64,000 nt of DNA from Leptospira sp. Its GTDB lineage: Bacteria > Spirochaetota > Leptospiria > Leptospirales > Leptospiraceae. The stretch is taken from NCBI GenBank assembly GCA_027533185.1, contig JAPZTS010000008.1:1-64000 (forward strand). Direction: 5' to 3'. The notes under the pieces are model-generated. The model saw only the letters and a list, made by a program, of their open reading frames with translations. It was not told where the DNA came from and did not search any database. Shown here one piece after another: positions 61,482 to 64,000 of this stretch (the first letter of the stretch is position 1; each line of letters starts with the position of its first letter). A program made the translations under genes and the position numbers.

Positions 61482-62117
61482 TTATGCCTTAGTTTTTTCA
61501 ATTAGAAGATCGAGAATATCGTTCATTTCTTTAAGGAATGCTGATTTTTCCTGATCCGATTTACAAGATTTCCATTTGAATTCATTTAATACAGCAAAAC
61601 CGTGGACCAAACTCCAATACATCATCATCAAGGTTTCTGTTGAAACGTCTGAGTTCAAGAGCTTGGATTTTTGACCTTCTTCGACTATTTTAAACATACC
61701 CATATAAGCAAGTTTACTATTCTCCTGAAGCTCTTCTTTATTTTCCAAGGTTGACATTTGCGATTCGATTTCGCCACCAAACATAAGTTCTGTTCTTCTT
61801 GGATGACTTAATAAGAGTAAAATGTATTCTTCTCCTGCTTTCTTCAATTTTTTCAAAGGATCGGACGAATACTCCCAGGCCCTTTGCATCCCCAACCCAA
61901 GATCAAAAAACCCCTTGGAAACGATCGCAGCTAAAAGATCAATTTTTTTGGGAAAATGTTTGTAGGGGGCAGTGTGACTGACAGATAGATCTTGCGCGAT
62001 ATCTCTTAGGCTTAAGGCAAAAGCACCTTTTTTTTCTAATTCAACGATAGAATGTTCGAGAACTGCCTCTCTCAGGTTGCCGTGATGGTAACTTTCCATA
62101 CTTTTCTTTTTTTTCAT
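61482..62117 (-). CDS. TetR-family regulator (WHG type)
   Basis: 211 residues, with a basic start (MKKKKSMESYHHGNLREAVL). The helix-turn-helix is FALSLRDIAQDLSVSHTAPY followed by KHFPKKIDLLAA, and the C-terminal domain is of the WHG/TetR_C_33 group (PRRTELMFGGEIES). It is divergent from the membrane-protein operon at 62202. A perfect 12-bp palindrome in the gap is a good operator. Confidence 0.9.
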   Translation of the reverse strand: MKKKKSMESYHHGNLREAVLEHSIVELEKKGAFALSLRDIAQDLSVSHTAPYKHFPKKIDLLAAIVSKGFFDLGLGMQRAWEYSSDPLKKLKKAGEEYILLLLSHPRRTELMFGGEIESQMSTLENKEELQENSKLAYMGMFKIVEEGQKSKLLNSDVSTETLMMMYWSLVHGFAVLNEFKWKSCKSDQEKSAFLKEMNDILDLLIEKTKA

Positions 62118-62136
62118 AAATCGAACACCTTAAAAA

Positions 62137-62148
62137 AATGTATACATT
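62137..62148. promoter_or_regulatory. Palindromic operator AATGTATACATT
   Basis: A perfect 12-bp palindrome 20 bases before the TetR start and 54 bases before ATG 62202. A TTGACA hexamer follows at 62163-62168 and may be the -35 box of the membrane-protein operon. Position and symmetry fit repression in both directions by the TetR product. Confidence 0.6.
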
Positions 62149-62201
62149 GCCTACTTTTAATGTTGACAGAGCTTACTTGCTATGTTTACACTGTCTATAT
62201 T

Positions 62202-63119
62202 ATGGTCTATGAAAATTATAAAAAATCTCCCTTATTTTGGAATGGGTTGGTAAATTTGGTCCTATCTATTGTGTTTTTAGCTTTTTGGCTAATCGACAAT
62301 CGAACTCTTCTCGGCGTTCCGATTTGGGTCAAACCGATCAAATTTACAATCTCCTTACTTTTCTATTCTTGGACAAGTATGTGGATCTTAATTGTTTTTT
62401 TGAACAAGTGGAAATATAAGAATGCGATTGAGTGGTCCCTGACTATTACAGCGGTAATTGAGATCGTTCTGATTTCGATCCAAGCAATGCGGGGAGTATC
62501 AAGTCATTTTAATATAAGCACTCCATTGAACATGGCTATTTTTTCCATTATGGGAATAAGTATTTCTTTGTTCTGGCTTTTTCACCTTTGGATACTCATA
62601 AAAATCTATCGAGAGAATTCAATTGATTCATTCACGAAACGTATATTGGGGTATGGACTTGGTATATCTGCCTTTGGGATGATTATAGGATTTTTCATGA
62701 CTTTGCCAAAACCCGACCAAGTTCAAATGATGGAGAAAGGTGTATTGTATCTTAGCGGGAGTCATAGTTTTGGCGGCCCAGATGGAGGTGCTGGTATTTC
62801 ATTTTTTGGATGGAATAAAGAATATGGTGATATGCGGATTGCCCATTTTTTTGGGATGCATGCAATGCAGATATTCACTGTTCTTGCGGTCTTAAACAAA
62901 GACTCCGTTAAGCAAAGTAACAAACTTCTCATCGATACACTAGGAGTTGTAACTTTTACTATCACTTTACTACTAACTGTTCAGGCATTGATGGGACTTT
63001 CGCTTTTTCTTTGGAATTCTTTCTTCTCAACTTTTCTCATTGGTCTTTCCTTAATTTTTATAATTATCTTTGGAACTTTATTGATGACTAGTTTTAAATT
63101 CAGGAGTAAAACTGTATGA
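62202..63119 (+). CDS. Polytopic membrane protein
   Basis: 305 residues from ATG 62202. A longer frame from 62052 would overlap the TetR gene on the other strand and cross the operator, so I reject it. About eight membrane helices. Conserved-looking stretches are GVPIWVKPIKFTISLLFYSW, RGVSSHFNISTPLNMAIFS and GDMRIAHFFGMHAMQIFTVL. I have the impression of similar proteins encoded next to ABA4-like genes elsewhere but cannot check it. His residues in the last motif could bind a metal or haem. It overlaps the next gene by 4 bp (ATGA). Confidence 0.72.
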   Translation: MVYENYKKSPLFWNGLVNLVLSIVFLAFWLIDNRTLLGVPIWVKPIKFTISLLFYSWTSMWILIVFLNKWKYKNAIEWSLTITAVIEIVLISIQAMRGVSSHFNISTPLNMAIFSIMGISISLFWLFHLWILIKIYRENSIDSFTKRILGYGLGISAFGMIIGFFMTLPKPDQVQMMEKGVLYLSGSHSFGGPDGGAGISFFGWNKEYGDMRIAHFFGMHAMQIFTVLAVLNKDSVKQSNKLLIDTLGVVTFTITLLLTVQALMGLSLFLWNSFFSTFLIGLSLIFIIIFGTLLMTSFKFRSKTV

Positions 63120-63571
63120 ATCTTCTATTTACAAATATACAAGGAATCTTCCTTTTATTGGATCCAAAAACGATTTTTAATCTTGTAAATGGAATCGCAT
63201 TGTTTGCCTGGGTGGGTTTAGTACTTTTGCCAAATCCAAAACTCATTCAACTATATCGTGTCTATTTAATTGGGCTATTTTTTGGAATCGCATATTCCAT
63301 ATTCATTGCAGTTGGGATGTCTTCCGCAGAGGGGAGTTTTTCCAGCTTAGATGGAGTCCGATCACTTTTCATGAACGATTACGCTCTTCTTGCAGGATGG
63401 ATCCATTATTTGGCCTTTGATTTGTTTTTGGGAGTTTGGGAAACAAATGATGCAAAAGAAAGTGGTATACCGAAGTATCTTCTCATCCCCTGCCTGATCT
63501 TTACTTTTTACATCGGACCTTTTGGATACCTACTTTATATAATAATTAAGAAACTAAAGAGCAGAAGCTAA
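63116..63571 (+). CDS. ABA4-like (DUF4281) membrane protein
   Basis: 151 residues, four membrane helices. Family signs are GIALFAWVGLVLLPNPKL, the GSFSSLDGVRSLF segment and WIHYLAFDLFLGVWE, as in ABA4-like proteins, whose plant member is needed for neoxanthin synthesis. A bacterial function has not been established. It is translationally coupled to the polytopic membrane protein and ends overlapping the convergent ankyrin gene by 4 bp. Confidence 0.82.
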   Translation: MNLLFTNIQGIFLLLDPKTIFNLVNGIALFAWVGLVLLPNPKLIQLYRVYLIGLFFGIAYSIFIAVGMSSAEGSFSSLDGVRSLFMNDYALLAGWIHYLAFDLFLGVWETNDAKESGIPKYLLIPCLIFTFYIGPFGYLLYIIIKKLKSRS

Positions 63572-64000
63572 CCACCGTAAACATCTAAAAGGGAGAGAAT
63601 TCTTTGGAAACGATTTTTGTTTTCCAAATCTCCCTCTAACTCGGCAATCTCTAGTCCTTCAAAGGCTAAATCTCTGCCCGTTTTTTCTTCATTATTTTTT
63701 TCATTGGGCCTCGCACCCGATTCCAATAACAAAGCTAAGACGGAGGAGTGCCCGAATTTACAGGCTTCATGAAGCGGTGTATTCCCATTGAGATCCGAAA
63801 TATGCAGATTGATACCAGCTAACAATAGTTTTTTTGCAAGTGTAGGCTCGCCAAAAATCGAACACCAATGGAGTGCCGTCATTCCATTTATACTTTGCAC
63901 ATTTACATTCACCTTATGGCGTAAAATTTCATCCATAAGAAGGCTTTTATCTTTTAGTAAAAAAGAATTGTTCTGCGATAACTTAAAAAGTGCGGTCTCT
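63568..64000 (-). CDS. Ankyrin-repeat protein, C-terminal part (runs off the right edge)
   Basis: An internal ATG at 63936 gives 122 residues, but the frame stays open upstream to the window edge and still reads as repeat sequence (ETALFKLSQNN and later MDEILRHKVNVN), so the true start lies outside. At least two full repeats are visible: GMTALHWCSIFGEPTLAKKL and GNTPLHEACKFGHSSVLALL. It is probably a protein-binding scaffold. The final residues are DVYGG. Confidence 0.8.
   Translation of the reverse strand, partial: ETALFKLSQNNSFLLKDKSLLMDEILRHKVNVNVQSINGMTALHWCSIFGEPTLAKKLLLAGINLHISDLNGNTPLHEACKFGHSSVLALLLESGARPNEKNNEEKTGRDLAFEGLEIAELEGDLENKNRFQRILSLLDVYGG

Noticed and set aside
62052..62201. 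N-terminal extension of the membrane-protein gene at 62202
   Set aside because: It would overlap the TetR coding region and cover the palindromic operator and the promoter-like TTGACA. The product fits better from ATG 62202.
1..64000. CRISPR arrays, tRNA or rRNA genes, insertion sequences, prophage genes
   Set aside because: No regularly spaced repeats, cloverleaf sequences, transposases, integrases or phage structural genes were recognised on either strand.

Overview
The window looks like chromosomal DNA of a Leptospira-type spirochaete, probably one of the saprophytic species. The basis is AT-rich sequence, many lipoproteins with Leptospira-style lipoboxes (Asn, Ser or Gly just before the Cys), outer-membrane proteins of a diderm, and gene families typical of the genus. 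This is recognition by eye; no database was searched. I saw no tRNA, rRNA, CRISPR array, insertion sequence or prophage.

Layout. 1-4.4 kb: the 5' part of an ethanolamine-type permease and small hypothetical genes. 4.5-7.6 kb: divergent central-carbon genes pckA and glgA. 7.7-11.2 kb: two large convergent lipoprotein genes, one with a long Gly-rich domain. 11.4-19.5 kb: small regulatory gene sets (DUF1304 plus ECF sigma factor; TetR plus thioesterase; AraC plus NmrA-like reductase; SDR plus SRAP plus TetR) with clear palindromic operators, and one gene split by a frameshift. 19.5-28.4 kb: an envelope operon of alpha-2-macroglobulin, PBP1C and a membrane sulfatase. 28.6-31.8 kb: peroxide defence (oxyR, ahpC, ahpF). 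31.9-33.3 kb: a decayed SpoIIE-phosphatase gene. 33.2-35.3 kb: eutBC. 35.4-44.0 kb: a LytTR response regulator followed by a tightly packed operon of lipoproteins, TonB-dependent receptor, ExbB, ExbD, TonB and a LytS-type histidine kinase. 44.0-48.7 kb: a copper-type operon (cupredoxin/NosD fusion, small membrane protein, two-domain multicopper oxidase, SCO1) behind a TetR gene. 48.7-53.5 kb: TPM-domain protein, SbtA-like bicarbonate transporter, a beta-barrel porin and a TetR. 53.5-55.2 kb: a cobalamin riboswitch ahead of two lipoproteins. 55.3-61.4 kb: a signalling cluster (methyltransferase, two slr1658-like ATPase-fold proteins, STAS protein, acyltransferase-cNMP protein, SpoIIE phosphatase, class III cyclase). 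61.5-64 kb: TetR, a membrane protein with an ABA4-like partner, and an ankyrin protein cut by the window edge.

The strongest system-level candidate is the TonB operon. The response regulator lies just upstream of two identical 9-bp direct repeats with a 12-bp spacer, the layout LytTR regulators use, and its likely kinase is the last gene of the operon that follows. This suggests a self-contained circuit that senses and imports an unknown ligand. The second candidate is the cluster at 56-61 kb, which combines partner switching with cyclic-nucleotide synthesis and a cyclic-nucleotide-binding acyltransferase. The third is the B12 riboswitch controlling only lipoproteins.
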